A DNA stretch of 64,000 nucleotides from Bacillus pseudomycoides (lineage in GTDB: Bacteria; Bacillota; Bacilli; Bacillales; Bacillaceae_G), in contig NZ_NUQE01000001.1 of assembly GCF_002582035.1 (NCBI RefSeq), positions 27,154-91,153 of the forward strand. Direction: 5' to 3'. How positions within the stretch are numbered: the first letter of the stretch is position 1; every line of letters starts with the position of its first letter. The notes below the pieces were generated by a model. It saw nothing but the letters and a program-made list of their open reading frames with translations. It was not told the DNA's origin and searched no databases. Made by a program: the position numbers and the translations under genes. Positions 25,348-35,879 of the stretch are shown piece by piece.

Positions 25348-26525
25348 CTATGCAGCCACTCCTTTATACACTCTTTCTCATTTTCTAATCGTCCGTATAC
25401 TACTTCTTCTTCAATTTTTTGTAATACATTAGCAACCCACGGTCCTGCCTGTTCCTTTGACCATGATAATAAATCGTTGCCACTGACTTGCAATTGCTGA
25501 CGATTATGAATTGGTAAATCTTCATATACCTTTTCTACACTCTCAACATTCGAATTTGAATATGTATTCATGATAGCTTCGTATACACGCTCTGCCATAA
25601 GAGCAATATCTTTCCCAGCTTTATATAATAAAAACACATTCCACTCTTGTTTTTCTCGTGCTTTCACATATAATATAACGGATACAATATCTTTTATTTT
25701 TTTATTCGAGAATTTCCATTGTCGTAAAAAAACAGAGGGGTGTTCTTCCCTCATACAATATAAAAAGAACGCCCACGCTTCAGTATCATTTTTGAAAAAA
25801 CTCCAATCATACTCTGCCGATTTTGAAATAAAATCTCCGCACATTTGTAAATAAGGTAAATGCTCATATAATTTCGTTTCTACTAATAGTTGAAGCGCTT
25901 TTGCGCAATATGTACCGATAAGTAGTTTTTCAAATTCAACTGTAATTCTTTCAATTGCGATATGTTCAAGTAAATGTCCATACTTTATAATGGCTTGTTT
26001 TGTTTTTTCTTCTAATGCAAAGCCTAGTGTACTAACAAAACGAATGCCGCGCATCATACGAAGAGCATCCTCTTGAAAACGATCTGCTGCATTCCCTACC
26101 GTTGCAATTTCCTTCTTAGCAATGGCTTCTTGTCCACCAAATAAATCAACTATTTCTCCAGTCTCCGTCATAGCAATTGCATTCATTGTAAAATCACGAC
26201 GCTGCAAATCTTCGTCTAATGAACGTACAAATTGGACACTGCTCGGATGACGAAAATCTTCGTAGTCTCCCTCTGTTCGAAATGTCGTTACTTCATATGG
26301 AACATCTTCTTGCACAACAATGACTGTACCGTGTTCAATTCCAACAGGCACGTGACGCGGGAATAGACGCATTACATCTTCTGGCAAAGCTGATGTTGCA
26401 ATATCGATATCACCAATTGGTCTTCCAATTATATAATCGCGCACGCTCCCACCTACAAAATACGCTTCAAAGCCATTTTGCGTTAACGTATTAATAATTG
26501 GAACCGCTCGTTTAAATCGTTTCAT
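25332..26525 (-). CDS. cca: CCA-adding tRNA nucleotidyltransferase
   Basis: Class II nucleotidyltransferase that adds CCA to tRNA 3' ends. [20 protein letters not shown] holds the catalytic Asp pair. It is followed by [10 protein letters not shown] and the [15 protein letters not shown] region. 397 residues from the ATG at 26525; AAGGG is nine bases upstream, while an ATG three codons earlier touches it. Overlaps bshA by 14 bp and birA by 16 bp. Confidence 0.96.
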   Translation of the reverse strand: MKRFKRAVPIINTLTQNGFEAYFVGGSVRDYIIGRPIGDIDIATSALPEDVMRLFPRHVPVGIEHGTVIVVQEDVPYEVTTFRTEGDYEDFRHPSSVQFVRSLDEDLQRRDFTMNAIAMTETGEIVDLFGGQEAIAKKEIATVGNAADRFQEDALRMMRGIRFVSTLGFALEEKTKQAIIKYGHLLEHIAIERITVEFEKLLIGTYCAKALQLLVETKLYEHLPYLQMCGDFISKSAEYDWSFFKNDTEAWAFFLYCMREEHPSVFLRQWKFSNKKIKDIVSVILYVKAREKQEWNVFLLYKAGKDIALMAERVYEAIMNTYSNSNVESVEKVYEDLPIHNRQQLQVSGNDLLSWSKEQAGPWVANVLQKIEEEVVYGRLENEKECIKEWLHRCNLL

Positions 26526-27657
26526 ATTTGTCATCCCTTAATATGTCATAATAAATCGCTTCATATTGTGAAACAATCTTTTCTGAGCCGAATTGTTCAT
26601 ACGCCACTTGCATGGAACGCTTGGCCATTTTAGCATGTAATGTATCATCTTGCAGAAGCTGTATTGCTTGCTGTGCAACTCCCTCTACATCTCCTAGTTC
26701 ACATATATATCCCGTTTCTCCATGTTGAATAACTTCAGGAATACCACCAATACGCGTACCAATACAAGGAACACCGCACGCCATTGCTTCAAGCAATACA
26801 AGTCCAAAGCTTTCTTTCTCTGATAACAGTAGCATCACATCACTCATTGCCAGAAGCTCAGCTACATTATCTTGTTTTCCTAAAAATAGGACATGATCTT
26901 CAATTCCTAAATTTTTCACGAGCTGCACAATCGTACAAAATTCAGGACCATCACCAACAAGCAATAGTTTTACTTTTGCTTGTTTTACAATGCGAGCGAA
27001 TGATTGTACCACATCCTGAACACGCTTTACTTTTCGAAAGTTCGAAATATGAATTAATACTTTTTCTTCTTTTTGTATACCGTATTCTTTTCTTAACTGG
27101 GACATATCTCTTTGAAAGTACACGCGTTCATCAATAAAATTATAAACCGTTTTAATTTCTTTTTGCGTGTTTACTAATTCATATGTTTCTTCAATAAGTG
27201 AATGGGATACAGCCGTCACAACATCTGATTGTTCAATTCCAAACCGAATTAGATTATTTAAGGAAGGATCCGATCCTAATACAGTAATGTCTGTTCCATG
27301 TAATGTTGTTACAATTTTAATGTTTTCCCCAATCATTTGCTTTGCCAAATATGCGCAAATTGCATGCGGAATTGCATAATGTACATGCAGTATATCTAAC
27401 TTTTCTCTCTGCGCTACCTCTGCCATTTTACTCGCTAGCGCCAAGTCATACGGCGGGTATTGAAAAACAGAATATTGATTAACTGTTACTTCATGAAAAT
27501 AAATATTTGGATATACTTTATTTAAACGAAACGGCAATCCTGATGTAATAAAATGAATTTCATGCCCGCGTTCTGCTAACAACTTTCCTAATTCCGTTCC
27601 AACCACTCCAGAACCGCCAACAGAAGGATAACAAGTAATTCCTATTTTTAATTTCAT
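26512..27657 (-). CDS. bshA: Bacillithiol synthesis glycosyltransferase BshA
   Basis: GT4 retaining glycosyltransferase that joins UDP-GlcNAc and L-malate, the first step of bacillithiol. N-terminal [21 protein letters not shown] and the EX7E-type [19 protein letters not shown] are clear. 381 residues. Its ATG overlaps the bshB1 stop (ATGA). Also called YpjH. Confidence 0.95.
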   Translation of the reverse strand: MKLKIGITCYPSVGGSGVVGTELGKLLAERGHEIHFITSGLPFRLNKVYPNIYFHEVTVNQYSVFQYPPYDLALASKMAEVAQREKLDILHVHYAIPHAICAYLAKQMIGENIKIVTTLHGTDITVLGSDPSLNNLIRFGIEQSDVVTAVSHSLIEETYELVNTQKEIKTVYNFIDERVYFQRDMSQLRKEYGIQKEEKVLIHISNFRKVKRVQDVVQSFARIVKQAKVKLLLVGDGPEFCTIVQLVKNLGIEDHVLFLGKQDNVAELLAMSDVMLLLSEKESFGLVLLEAMACGVPCIGTRIGGIPEVIQHGETGYICELGDVEGVAQQAIQLLQDDTLHAKMAKRSMQVAYEQFGSEKIVSQYEAIYYDILRDDKYETI

Positions 27658-28358
27658 TTTACTCCTCCTATTAAATCTTCATCTAATAGAAGTGGCCTTT
27701 TGCTCATAAATCCTTCTGCATATTTCACGCCAACTTCTTTTCCAAACATTTTTTCACGCGCTACAACCGTTTCTACATACCCTTCTGTCAATGGAGTTAT
27801 TACACCGTTTGCTCCTTTTGTAAATTGACTTTCATATGCTTCTAGCGCAGCAATCTTATCAGAAATATATGAACTAATGTCAATACAAAAATCCGGTTTA
27901 TGAAAGCCATTAATCATGTAAAAATAGAGTGATTGTACGCGATGAGGCGGAATATCCGGCATATATTTACGAATTCCCGCTGAAAAGATGGCTTCTTCTA
28001 CAAGTTTTGCACAGTTTGCATGATCTGGATGACGATCTTCATAAAATGGTACGAAGACAAGCTTCGGTTTATACGTACGAATAATTTTCACAATCTCTTG
28101 AATATACTCTTCTTTCATATATAGACCGCGGTCTGGCATCGCTAGATTCATGCGCTTCTGTACACCAAGCCTTCTAGCTGCTTCTAGCGCTTCCTGTTTT
28201 CTCAGTTCTACCGTTCCATTAGAAGAAAGATCCGCTTCTGTTAAATCACAAATTCCAACTTCGTACCCTTGTTTTGTATATTTCGCGATCGTACCCGCCA
28301 TGCCGATTTCAACGTCATCGGCATGGGCACCAAAAGCTAATATATGTAATCCGTTCAT
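27654..28358 (-). CDS. bshB1: N-acetylglucosaminyl-malate deacetylase BshB1
   Basis: Zinc deacetylase of the LmbE/PIG-L family, second step of bacillithiol synthesis. The AHADDVEIG and RHPDHANC motifs bind zinc. 234 residues. GAGGGG precedes the ATG. Encoded between mgsA and bshA; the YpjG position in B. subtilis. Confidence 0.95.
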   Translation of the reverse strand: MNGLHILAFGAHADDVEIGMAGTIAKYTKQGYEVGICDLTEADLSSNGTVELRKQEALEAARRLGVQKRMNLAMPDRGLYMKEEYIQEIVKIIRTYKPKLVFVPFYEDRHPDHANCAKLVEEAIFSAGIRKYMPDIPPHRVQSLYFYMINGFHKPDFCIDISSYISDKIAALEAYESQFTKGANGVITPLTEGYVETVVAREKMFGKEVGVKYAEGFMSKRPLLLDEDLIGGVK

Positions 28359-28368
28359 GTCGTTCCCC

Positions 28369-28764
28369 TCATTTTCGTAGCTTTCGATAATCTAAATCGC
28401 CCCGCTTTAATGCATGCATTAAAAGCTCCGCGCTTGCCATATTCGTTGCAAGTGGAATTGAGTATACATCACATAAGCGAAGAAGCGCATTCACATCTGG
28501 TTCATGTGGCTGCGATGTTAATGGATCACGGAAGAAAATCACCATATCTAAGTCGTTTTTTGCAATCATTGCACCAATTTCTTGATCGCCCCCAAGCGGA
28601 CCAGATTGATATCTTGTCACAGACATACCTGTCGCCTCCATAATTCGAAGACCTGTTGTTCCTGTTGCAAATAACGTATGTTTCTCTAAAATAGGTTGGT
28701 ATGCATACGCAAACGAGACCATATCATTTTTCTTTTTATCATGGGCAATTAAGGCAATCTTCAT
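28369..28764 (-). CDS. mgsA: Methylglyoxal synthase
   Basis: Converts dihydroxyacetone phosphate to methylglyoxal, a glycolytic bypass. Visible: [42 protein letters not shown] and [15 protein letters not shown] with the catalytic Asp. 131 residues. Lying beside bshB1 is sensible, since bacillithiol helps detoxify methylglyoxal. Confidence 0.96.
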   Translation of the reverse strand: MKIALIAHDKKKNDMVSFAYAYQPILEKHTLFATGTTGLRIMEATGMSVTRYQSGPLGGDQEIGAMIAKNDLDMVIFFRDPLTSQPHEPDVNALLRLCDVYSIPLATNMASAELLMHALKRGDLDYRKLRK

Positions 28765-28778
28765 CTTTATTTTCCCCT

Positions 28779-29579
28779 TTAGTCAATAATATTTTCTAAA
28801 CCATATACGAGATGATCTAATTGCATGACCGTTTCAATAGAAAGTTTTACTCCTGACATAAATGATGCACGGTTAAAAGAATCGTGACGAATCGTTAACA
28901 TTTGTCCATCTCCGCCAAATAATACTTCCTGGTGTGCAATCAATCCTGGTAACCGTACGCTATGAATATGAATACCATCAACATTTGCCCCGCGTGCACC
29001 TTCTAGTTGTTCTGTTTCATTTGGATGCCCTTGTTGTCTCGGTTCACGATTTTGACGAATTAAATCTACTGTCTTCACAGCTGTACCAGAAGGAGCATCT
29101 AATTTTTGATCATGATGCAATTCAATGACTTCAACATCTTGGAAATATTTCGCTGCCATTTGAGAGAACTTCATCATTAAAACAGCTCCAACTGCAAAGT
29201 TTGGTGCAATAATTGTACCAACTTGTTTCTCTTTCGCTGTTTCTGTTAATTTTTGCAGCTCTTCTTCTGTAAAACCTGTTGTTCCGATAACAGAACGAAT
29301 GCCTCGCTCTACCGCAAGTGTTACGTGTTTCTTTCCGATTTCTGGTGTTGTTAAATCAAGCAAAACATCTGCTTCCACTTCATCTAAACAAGTATGTAAA
29401 TCCGCATAAATTGGAGCATCTATATTAGGTAATCCAGCAATGTCAGAAATTTTCTTGCCAACATGTTTGTAATCAATAGCAGCAACTAAATTGAAATGTG
29501 GTGTTCTCTCCATAAGAAGGACTGCTTCTTGCCCCATACGTCCTCGTGGCCCTGCAATAATTACTTTAATTTCATTCAT
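28779..29579 (-). CDS. dapB: 4-hydroxy-tetrahydrodipicolinate reductase
   Basis: NAD(P)H-dependent enzyme of lysine and diaminopimelate synthesis. [15 protein letters not shown] is the nucleotide-binding loop; [18 protein letters not shown] holds the active-site His and Lys. 266 residues. It overlaps ypjD (ATGA). Confidence 0.96.
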   Translation of the reverse strand: MNEIKVIIAGPRGRMGQEAVLLMERTPHFNLVAAIDYKHVGKKISDIAGLPNIDAPIYADLHTCLDEVEADVLLDLTTPEIGKKHVTLAVERGIRSVIGTTGFTEEELQKLTETAKEKQVGTIIAPNFAVGAVLMMKFSQMAAKYFQDVEVIELHHDQKLDAPSGTAVKTVDLIRQNREPRQQGHPNETEQLEGARGANVDGIHIHSVRLPGLIAHQEVLFGGDGQMLTIRHDSFNRASFMSGVKLSIETVMQLDHLVYGLENIID

Positions 29580-29920
29580 TCCTTCTTCTCTCCCTCTTCA
29601 ATACGTGTCCAGCGATCTTTATCACGTGTATTAAATTTTTCCATCACTATATTATGAGCTGTTTCTAAATCAATGTTTAAGCTATTTGCCATACAAATCA
29701 TAACAAATAACACATCTCCAAGCTCTTCTTCAATTGTACGTTCTTTTTCTGTGCTTTTCTTTGGCTTTTCACCATAATAATGATTAACTTCCCTCGCAAG
29801 CTCTCCCATCTCCTCTGTCAAACGAGCTAGCATAGCAAGTGGACTAAAATATCCTTCTTTAAATTGACTAATATATGCATCTACTTCCTTTTGCATATCT
29901 TTCATTGTTTTTTGTTCCAT
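29576..29920 (-). CDS. ypjD: MazG-like nucleotide pyrophosphohydrolase (YpjD)
   Basis: 114-residue all-helical MazG-type NTP pyrophosphohydrolase. Metal-binding [17 protein letters not shown] and [18 protein letters not shown] are the EEXXE and EXXD signatures. Start ATG 29918-29920 with AGAGGTG upstream; earlier ATGs lack a site. First gene of the dapB-to-birA operon. Confidence 0.9.
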   Translation of the reverse strand: MEQKTMKDMQKEVDAYISQFKEGYFSPLAMLARLTEEMGELAREVNHYYGEKPKKSTEKERTIEEELGDVLFVMICMANSLNIDLETAHNIVMEKFNTRDKDRWTRIEEGEKKE

Positions 29921-30080
29921 GTTATTCACCTCTAATCCTTCTTTTATCATGTTAGCCAATTCATGACGATTTGACAAATATTATCGCATGTTATCGCTCA
30001 TTTACCACGTTTTTGCAGACCTGCTGTGAAAACTCCCATTCCTTCTCAAATCTTGGAGTGATGGTTTCCCATGTATCACC

Positions 30081-30110
30081 TTTACAATTTTCCGATAAAT
30101 TACGTATACT
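30081..30110 (+). promoter_or_regulatory. Sigma-A-type promoter of ypjC
   Basis: TTTACA (30081-30086), 18-base spacer, TATACT (30105-30110), about 50 bp before the ATG. Confidence 0.55.
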
Positions 30111-30158
30111 ATCCATAAGAACAAGATAAGAAGATGACTACATACTAGGGGGATTTGC

Positions 30159-31040
30159 ATGAAATTAAACTTGAAAATTAAAAACATTCTTTTCATTCTG
30201 ATTGGTTCTGCTATTTTTTCATTCGGCATCGTTAACATTAATATTGAAAATCATTTAGCAGAAGGTGGTTTTACCGGAATTACACTACTTCTTTATTCCC
30301 TCTTTTCACTAGACCCGTCTTATACAAACTTAATTTTAAATATACCAATCTTTTTGGTAGGTTGGAAAATGCTCGGTCGTACGACATTTTTGTATACATT
30401 AATAGGGACGTTTAGTGTTTCGTTATTTCTCTGGATTTTTCAGCGTTATGAGATATTTAATTTACACTTAGACTTACAAAATGATATGATGTTAGCCGCT
30501 TTGTTTGCTGGCTTATTTATTGGTGTTGGATTAGGAATTATTTTCAAGTATGGCGGCACAACAGGTGGAGTCGATATTATTGCACGGCTAGCTCATAAAT
30601 ATATCGGCTGGAGCATGGGGAAAACTATGTTTATGTTTGATGCCGTTGTCATTACCTTATCAATCATTACATATTTAACATACCAACAAGGAATGTATAC
30701 ATTAGTTGCCGTGTTTATCGGAGCAAAGGTTATTGATTTTATGCAAGAAGGAGCGTACGCTGCCAAAGGAGCAACAATTATATCTGAGAAAAATGATGAA
30801 ATTGCCGCAAAAATTTTATCAGATATGGATCGCGGAGCAACTTTCTTAAAAGGAATGGGTACATACACAAAAGTTGAACGAAATGTTTTATATTGCGTTG
30901 TTGCTAAAAATGAAATTGTAAAACTTAAAAGTATTATTACATCTGTTGACCCACACGCTTTCGTTGCTGTAAGTGATGTGCATGATGTTGTTGGCGAAGG
31001 GTTTACGCTTGATGAAAATAAGAATCCTCTACACAATTAA
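30159..31040 (+). CDS. ypjC: YitT-family membrane protein (YpjC-like, DUF161/DUF2179)
   Basis: 293 residues with about six N-terminal membrane segments (for example ILFILIGSAIFSFGIVN and MLAALFAGLFIGVGLGIIF), the conserved KYGGTTGGVDIIARL motif and a soluble C-terminal DUF2179 domain (ATIISEKNDEIAAKILSDM). Substrate unknown. AGGGGGGA precedes the ATG. It is divergent from ypjD, the position of ypjC in B. subtilis, so I use that name. Confidence 0.82.
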   Translation: MKLNLKIKNILFILIGSAIFSFGIVNINIENHLAEGGFTGITLLLYSLFSLDPSYTNLILNIPIFLVGWKMLGRTTFLYTLIGTFSVSLFLWIFQRYEIFNLHLDLQNDMMLAALFAGLFIGVGLGIIFKYGGTTGGVDIIARLAHKYIGWSMGKTMFMFDAVVITLSIITYLTYQQGMYTLVAVFIGAKVIDFMQEGAYAAKGATIISEKNDEIAAKILSDMDRGATFLKGMGTYTKVERNVLYCVVAKNEIVKLKSIITSVDPHAFVAVSDVHDVVGEGFTLDENKNPLHN

Positions 31041-31085
31041 CTATATAGGTTCTTCGAAAATAATGTACTTGTTGTCTAAATACCA

Positions 31086-31130
31086 AACTAAAAAAGTTAT
31101 CAACTCCGATAACTTTTTTAGTTTTTTTAT
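31086..31130 (+). terminator. Intrinsic terminator of ypjC
   Basis: AACTAAAAAAGTTATC/GATAACTTTTTTAGTT hairpin followed by TTTTTTAT; A-rich upstream, so it can also serve the minus strand. Confidence 0.85.
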
Positions 31131-31152
31131 GATTACCTGTAGAAAAAAACTA

Positions 31153-31785
31153 TTATATATACTTCCTCAACTTTTCTAAATCCTCATGGATCAAATTCAA
31201 TAAACTCCGATTATAAAAAATTGAAGCAGGATGAAAAGTTGGGAAAATTGTATAAGCTTTCTCTGTCCAAGTATAAGTTGCGTCATTAGGATCTGCTAGT
31301 CGCCGAACAGGTTGAGTAAACACTTGACCGTGCATATCTGACACTTTTTTGTCTGAACCAGCTAAACGTTTAAGTGCAATATTTCCTAGTGTAACAATAA
31401 TAGGTGCATGAATATGCTCAATTTCATAATCTAAAATTGGAGCGTGAGCAAGTATTTCCTGCTGATTTGGGGTACGATTATATTTCCGCTTCACTATTTC
31501 TCCACTTCGCTCTCGTTTCTCTCCCCATTTATATGGCCGACTACGTACTGCACTAGTAATGTATACTTCTTCTCTTGTCACACCAACCCTCTTTAGAAAA
31601 TCCATGAGCTGCTTACCAGCTCTTCCGCTAAAAGGTATCCCATTATGAATTTCTGTTTCACCCGGCGCTTCTCCTACAAGCATCATTTTTGGATTTTGTG
31701 GTCCTTGTCCGTATACAAAACCTTCAACAGGATAGGGGGCCATCCTCTCTCGCGCTTGCTCTACTAATAGCCCTGAATATTTCAT
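31153..31785 (-). CDS. Uracil-DNA glycosylase-fold protein lacking Fe-S cysteines
   Basis: 210 residues of the UDG superfamily, nearest to families 4/5: GEAPGETEIHNGIPFSGRAG (motif 1), YITSAVRSRP, the LGNIAL segment and FPTFHPAS (motif 2). Family 4 enzymes bind [4Fe-4S] with four cysteines; this protein contains no cysteine at all. It may be a uracil-DNA glycosylase variant or have another role. Start ATG 31785 (AGAGG eight bases upstream). Confidence 0.8.
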   Translation of the reverse strand: MKYSGLLVEQARERMAPYPVEGFVYGQGPQNPKMMLVGEAPGETEIHNGIPFSGRAGKQLMDFLKRVGVTREEVYITSAVRSRPYKWGEKRERSGEIVKRKYNRTPNQQEILAHAPILDYEIEHIHAPIIVTLGNIALKRLAGSDKKVSDMHGQVFTQPVRRLADPNDATYTWTEKAYTIFPTFHPASIFYNRSLLNLIHEDLEKLRKYI

Positions 31786-31962
31786 GTTTTTCACCTCTGC
31801 TTGTTACACTTTCATCCTATTATGTTCTTATTATAATATAAGAGCAGCTACTAAATGATAAACAGCTAACTCTTCCATTATCCTTACACAAACTTCTCAA
31901 ATTACACACATTTATTAATAAAACCCATCACAAGAACTTCAATAATCATGAAAACAAAAAAC

Positions 31963-31990
31963 AAAAAAAAGACTATCAAAAATGATAGCC
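31963..31990 (-). terminator. Intrinsic terminator of the YugP-like gene
   Basis: CTATCA/TGATAG hairpin followed on the minus strand by a long T run. Confidence 0.8.
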
Positions 31991-31991
31991 T

Positions 31992-32675
31992 TTAATCGTC
32001 GTTGCGCTGCATACCTGTATAAATTAATAAAAGACGAAGCAGTTCAAATACTGCAACTGCCGCTGCTGCGACATACGTAAGAGCTGCTGCATTTAATACT
32101 TTACGAGCTTGGCCATATTCGTCCGTTGATACAATGCTAAGTGCTTCAATTTGCTTCATTGCACGTTTTGATGCATCAAATTCAACTGGTAATGTAATAA
32201 GTTGGAATAACACACCCGCTGCCATTAGGATAATTCCTAATAACAATAAATTTGACATACGTGCAAACATACCAATCATAATAAAAATCCACGACATATT
32301 TGAACCAAAATTTGCAACAGGAACAAGCGAATGACGGAAACGCATAAAGCTATAATCTTTTGCATCCTGAATCGCATGCCCAACTTCGTGTGCAGCTACC
32401 GCTGTCCCAGCAACAGAATGTCCATAATAATTGTCCGTCGATAAACGAACTGTTTTCGATCTTGGATCATAGTGGTCTGATAAATGTCCTGGCGTTTCTT
32501 CTACAGCTACATTATACAAACCATTCTCATCTAAAATTCTACGAGCCACTTCCGCACCTGTCATACCAGAAGTTGAATACACTTGTGAGTATTTACTATA
32601 TGCGCTGCGTACTCGAGACTGTGCATACAACGGTATGATCATGATGATTGCAAAGTAAATTAAGTAAAAACCCAT
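31992..32675 (-). CDS. Membrane zinc metallopeptidase, YugP-like
   Basis: 227 residues. N-terminal membrane segment, soluble region with zinc motif HEVGH (in AAHEVGHAIQDA) and NYYGHSVAG before it, then three more membrane segments with FDASKRA between them: the neutral zinc metallopeptidase family of YugP. Of two adjacent ATGs I prefer 32675 (GGAGG six bases upstream). In B. subtilis yugP lies elsewhere, so this gene is extra at this locus. Confidence 0.85.
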   Translation of the reverse strand: MGFYLIYFAIIMIIPLYAQSRVRSAYSKYSQVYSTSGMTGAEVARRILDENGLYNVAVEETPGHLSDHYDPRSKTVRLSTDNYYGHSVAGTAVAAHEVGHAIQDAKDYSFMRFRHSLVPVANFGSNMSWIFIMIGMFARMSNLLLLGIILMAAGVLFQLITLPVEFDASKRAMKQIEALSIVSTDEYGQARKVLNAAALTYVAAAAVAVFELLRLLLIYTGMQRNDD

Positions 32676-32795
32676 CATGAACCTCCAATAAAGTTATGTC
32701 ATATAGTAATAACCATTCTATTTTCTTACCGTAATATTGTCAACTAAGAAACCTTACAATAGAGTTTCTATATTTCACTTCATTTGAAAACAACC

Positions 32796-33578
32796 TTATC
32801 TATTCTTCGAATGTATTGCACTTTTTTGTTTTTCTTTTTCCCCTTTATATTTTCTCCAACCTACATACGTTAATGTAAAAATAATAATGCCTCCTGTTAC
32901 AGTCATAAACCATATAAGCGAAGAATCTACCTCGTCCTTTTTCGCCACGCGAAAAATTTTATTTAAATCATCTTTTATAATTCCCACTTGTGTTTGCCCA
33001 CTCTTATTTTGAATCATCATATAACGAAATTCATCTAAATATGACAAATGAGAATTCACACGTTGCAATTGTTTCTCCGGCAAGGCAATCATTAAACTTG
33101 GATAAATAATATCAAATTCATGCAAAAATACATTTAACGATTGTTGAAAACGATCATGTTCTCCTTTTTGCATTGCGTTTTCGATTTGTCCAAATGCACT
33201 CATTACATTTTCTTCTCGCTCCATCCAAAGCGGCTGATATTTCGATACTTCTGCATCTAACACAAGACGAAGTGCCAGCACATCATCTATCTTTATTTGT
33301 TTACTTGTTCCTTGTTCCTCTAAAGATTTTATTGCTTTCTCATAAGCAAGCGAAATAACGCGAATATGCTCAGGTTCTATTTTCTTTGTTTGATCGACCG
33401 TTAAAAACTGCTGTGAAAAATGCGTTAACATTTGCGCCGCTTTGTCGTATTCCTCTTGTTTTACAAACTGCAACGAGTCATCTAATAATCCATTTAACTC
33501 ATTCCAATTAGCTGCATATATACGAACAGGAAACAATATAAACATAAACGCTATGATTCCAGCTAATATTCTTTTCAT
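32796..33578 (-). CDS. ypjB: Sporulation protein YpjB
   Basis: 260 residues: signal peptide ending near IYAANW, an extracytoplasmic helical domain and a C-terminal membrane anchor (SLIWFMTVTGGIIIFTLTYVG) with a basic tail. The layout and the LDEFRYMMIQNKSGQTQVG region fit YpjB. GGGGGG lies before the ATG at 33578; the longer form would add 23 residues. Paired with ypjA. Confidence 0.82.
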   Translation of the reverse strand: MKRILAGIIAFMFILFPVRIYAANWNELNGLLDDSLQFVKQEEYDKAAQMLTHFSQQFLTVDQTKKIEPEHIRVISLAYEKAIKSLEEQGTSKQIKIDDVLALRLVLDAEVSKYQPLWMEREENVMSAFGQIENAMQKGEHDRFQQSLNVFLHEFDIIYPSLMIALPEKQLQRVNSHLSYLDEFRYMMIQNKSGQTQVGIIKDDLNKIFRVAKKDEVDSSLIWFMTVTGGIIIFTLTYVGWRKYKGEKEKQKSAIHSKNR

Positions 33579-33650
33579 TCTTGTCCCCCCTATAGCTTCT
33601 AATACAAAATATGTAGAGTGGGACAAGAATAGAACAGAGAGATTCATTTA

Positions 33651-34241
33651 CTACAGCCAAAACTGAAGACGACGCTCTCGCATACAAAGGTAGTATGTAA
33701 TTCCTAAAGCTAATATACTGAGCCAAAATGTGCAATAACCAATTGGTTGATAGTACATGTCTAACACACCATACTGTGGCATTTGTCTAAATACATAATC
33801 AATGATGTCATTATGCAACGTCCAAACAGCTGCAACTACAAAATGCCAACGCTTTATGCGGTAAAATGGAGCATACAATAGACCTTGGATAGCCATTGCA
33901 CCATGAGATACAATCAACATATATCCTGACCACCCAATATCTCCTTGTACAATAAGAAGCAATATGTTCATTCCAACAGCCCATACGCCATATTTGAATA
34001 AAGTTACAATTGCCAAAGCCTCCATCAATCCCCAGTTTTTCCTTTGAAGAAAAGCGATTAATACAAATACAAAAAACAAACTAGCGGTTGGACTATCTGG
34101 AACAAATGGCCAAAATATATAAGGCGTTTCAACTAACTGATATTGATACCAGATGTATCCATATATCGTTCCAAAAATGTTTACAATGAGTAAAAGCCAT
34201 AAAACGATGCGTTCTCTCAATATCGAATATAAAAATGCCAC
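33651..34241 (-). CDS. ypjA: YpjA (DUF1405) membrane protein
   Basis: 196 residues with five or six membrane segments. Recognised by NIFGTIYGYIWY and FWPFVPDSPTASLFFVFVL. Function unknown. I choose the GTG at 34239-34241 because GAGGG lies eight bases upstream. The ATG at 34268 would be nearly leaderless: an extended -10 (TGTTATAAT) ends at about 34277. Confidence 0.8.
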   Translation of the reverse strand: MAFLYSILRERIVLWLLLIVNIFGTIYGYIWYQYQLVETPYIFWPFVPDSPTASLFFVFVLIAFLQRKNWGLMEALAIVTLFKYGVWAVGMNILLLIVQGDIGWSGYMLIVSHGAMAIQGLLYAPFYRIKRWHFVVAAVWTLHNDIIDYVFRQMPQYGVLDMYYQPIGYCTFWLSILALGITYYLCMRERRLQFWL

Positions 34242-34276
34242 CTTTTGATCCCTCAACTTTCTTAACATACAGTCAT

Positions 34277-34285
34277 ATTATAACA
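34277..34285 (-). promoter_or_regulatory. Extended -10 promoter of ypjA-ypjB
   Basis: TGTTATAAT on the minus strand immediately upstream of ypjA. Confidence 0.5.
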
Positions 34286-34312
34286 AATTTCCCTATATAC
34301 AGTGCAATTTCT

Positions 34313-34352
34313 ATAGGTGGATGTCTTACTGCCCAAAAATAGCGGGATAAAC
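34313..34352 (+). repeat. bcr1-like repeat remnant (right end only)
   Basis: ATAGGTGG...CTTACTGCCCAAAAATAGCGGGATAAAC matches only the last 40 bp of the element. Confidence 0.55.
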
Positions 34353-34359
34353 TAGAAAA

Positions 34360-34383
34360 GCTGACTGCAAAATTGCAGTCAGC
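34360..34383 (-). terminator. Intrinsic terminator of qcrABC
   Basis: GCTGACTGCAA/TTGCAGTCAGC hairpin followed on the minus strand by TTTTCTAG. Confidence 0.8.
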
Positions 34384-34389
34384 CCTCGT

Positions 34390-35157
34390 TTACTTTTTAT
34401 TATATTTCTCGATAAATTCTGTTACCTTCTTCAGCTCTTCATCTGTGCCCTTAAAGACACCTTTTGGCATTGCACCTTTTCCCTCTTTTGCGATTTTCGC
34501 AATTTCCTCCGGCTTTAATGTCAAGTTTTGCAGTGCAGGTGCAGCTGCTCCCCCTTGTAAGTTATCGCCGTGACATGTTAAACATGTATTTTTTTGCATA
34601 ATTTTATAACCGTCATCATTTTTATCAACTTGTACCGTTTTTACAATTGCACCTTGTCTTTTCGCAGCTGCCCAGTCATGTGTTGCAACAGATTGCCACG
34701 TTAAGAAAACGATGGATGCTAATGCTAAAAGCATAAAACCTGTTGCGACCGGACGCTTAAATGGACGGCGTTCTGGTCCTCGATCAAGAAACGGAGCAAG
34801 TAATAACGCGCCAAATGCGATACCTGGCATAATAAATGCTCCAATGACAGTATATGGACCAGATGCATAAGAATACTTTAACAATTGATACAGAAATAAG
34901 AAGTACCAGTCTGGAAGTGGGATATACCCTGTATCTGTAGGATCTGCAATTCTTTCAAGTGGTGATGGATGCGCCACCGTCAAACAAAGATAGCCAATTA
35001 AAAAGACTGCACCAACCATCCACTCTTTTAATAAAAAGTTTGGCCAAAACGCTTCTGTTTTTCCTGGATATTCAGAATAATCTTTCGGAATATTCGGTTT
35101 TCTTACAGCGGATACTCGCGAATCTCCGACAAACTTCATTCCTTTGCCGCGATGCAT
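34390..35157 (-). CDS. qcrC: Menaquinol:cytochrome c reductase, cytochrome b/c subunit
   Basis: 255-residue fusion of subunit IV and cytochrome c in the Bacillus b6c complex. Three membrane segments, then an extracellular domain with the haem c site CLTCH and a distal Met ligand (GAMPKGVF). Last gene of qcrA-qcrB-qcrC. Nearly identical in layout to B. subtilis QcrC, starting MHRGKGMKFVGDSR. Confidence 0.97.
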   Translation of the reverse strand: MHRGKGMKFVGDSRVSAVRKPNIPKDYSEYPGKTEAFWPNFLLKEWMVGAVFLIGYLCLTVAHPSPLERIADPTDTGYIPLPDWYFLFLYQLLKYSYASGPYTVIGAFIMPGIAFGALLLAPFLDRGPERRPFKRPVATGFMLLALASIVFLTWQSVATHDWAAAKRQGAIVKTVQVDKNDDGYKIMQKNTCLTCHGDNLQGGAAAPALQNLTLKPEEIAKIAKEGKGAMPKGVFKGTDEELKKVTEFIEKYNKK

Positions 35158-35204
35158 AGTCTCCCTCCTTTAATTATATTCTTCTCTTATAATCTAGTAA
35201 CATC

Positions 35205-35879
35205 TTATAGCGGACCGGAAATACCTTGTTTGCGAATCATAAGGAAGTGAACTGCCATTAATCCGAGAAGTGCGGCTGGCAAGAAGAATACGTGAATAGC
35301 AAAGAAGCGAGTCAATGTTTGAGCACCGACAATTTCGGAGTGGCCGGCAAGCAACGTTTTTATATAAGATCCAATAAGCGGTGTTTGCTCCGCAATTTGA
35401 AGCCCCACTTTTGTTGCAAATAATGCCTTCATATCCCATGGTAATAAATATCCTGTAAAACCTAACCCTAACATAACAAAGAAAATAAGTACCCCAACAA
35501 TCCAGTTTAATTCACGAGGCTTTTTATACGCACCTTGGAAGAAAACTCGAAGTGTATGTAAAAACATCATCACGATAACGAGACTTGCGCCCCAGTGATG
35601 CATACCGCGAACAATTTGTCCATATGCCACTTCATTTTGTAAGTAATAGACAGATTCCCACGCATTTTTAATATCTGGTACATAGTACATTGTTAAAAAC
35701 ATTCCCGATAAAATTTGGATAACCGTAATAAAAAATGTAAGTCCTCCAAAACAGTAAACGAAAGCTGAAAAGTGATGCGCTGGATTTACATGTTCCGGCA
35801 CTTCATGATCCGCAATATCGCGCCATAAAGGGGTAATATCTAACCTTTCATCTACCCAATCGTAAATTTTATTTAACAT
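35205..35879 (-). CDS. qcrB: Menaquinol:cytochrome c reductase, cytochrome b6 subunit
   Basis: 224 residues with four membrane helices and paired haem-ligand histidines (GMHHWGASLVIVMMFLH and FFAIHVFFLPAALLGLMAVHF). Cys near the N terminus (FVYCFGG) fits the b6 high-spin haem. The ATG directly follows the qcrA stop. qcrC follows after 47 bp. Confidence 0.97.
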   Translation of the reverse strand: MLNKIYDWVDERLDITPLWRDIADHEVPEHVNPAHHFSAFVYCFGGLTFFITVIQILSGMFLTMYYVPDIKNAWESVYYLQNEVAYGQIVRGMHHWGASLVIVMMFLHTLRVFFQGAYKKPRELNWIVGVLIFFVMLGLGFTGYLLPWDMKALFATKVGLQIAEQTPLIGSYIKTLLAGHSEIVGAQTLTRFFAIHVFFLPAALLGLMAVHFLMIRKQGISGPL

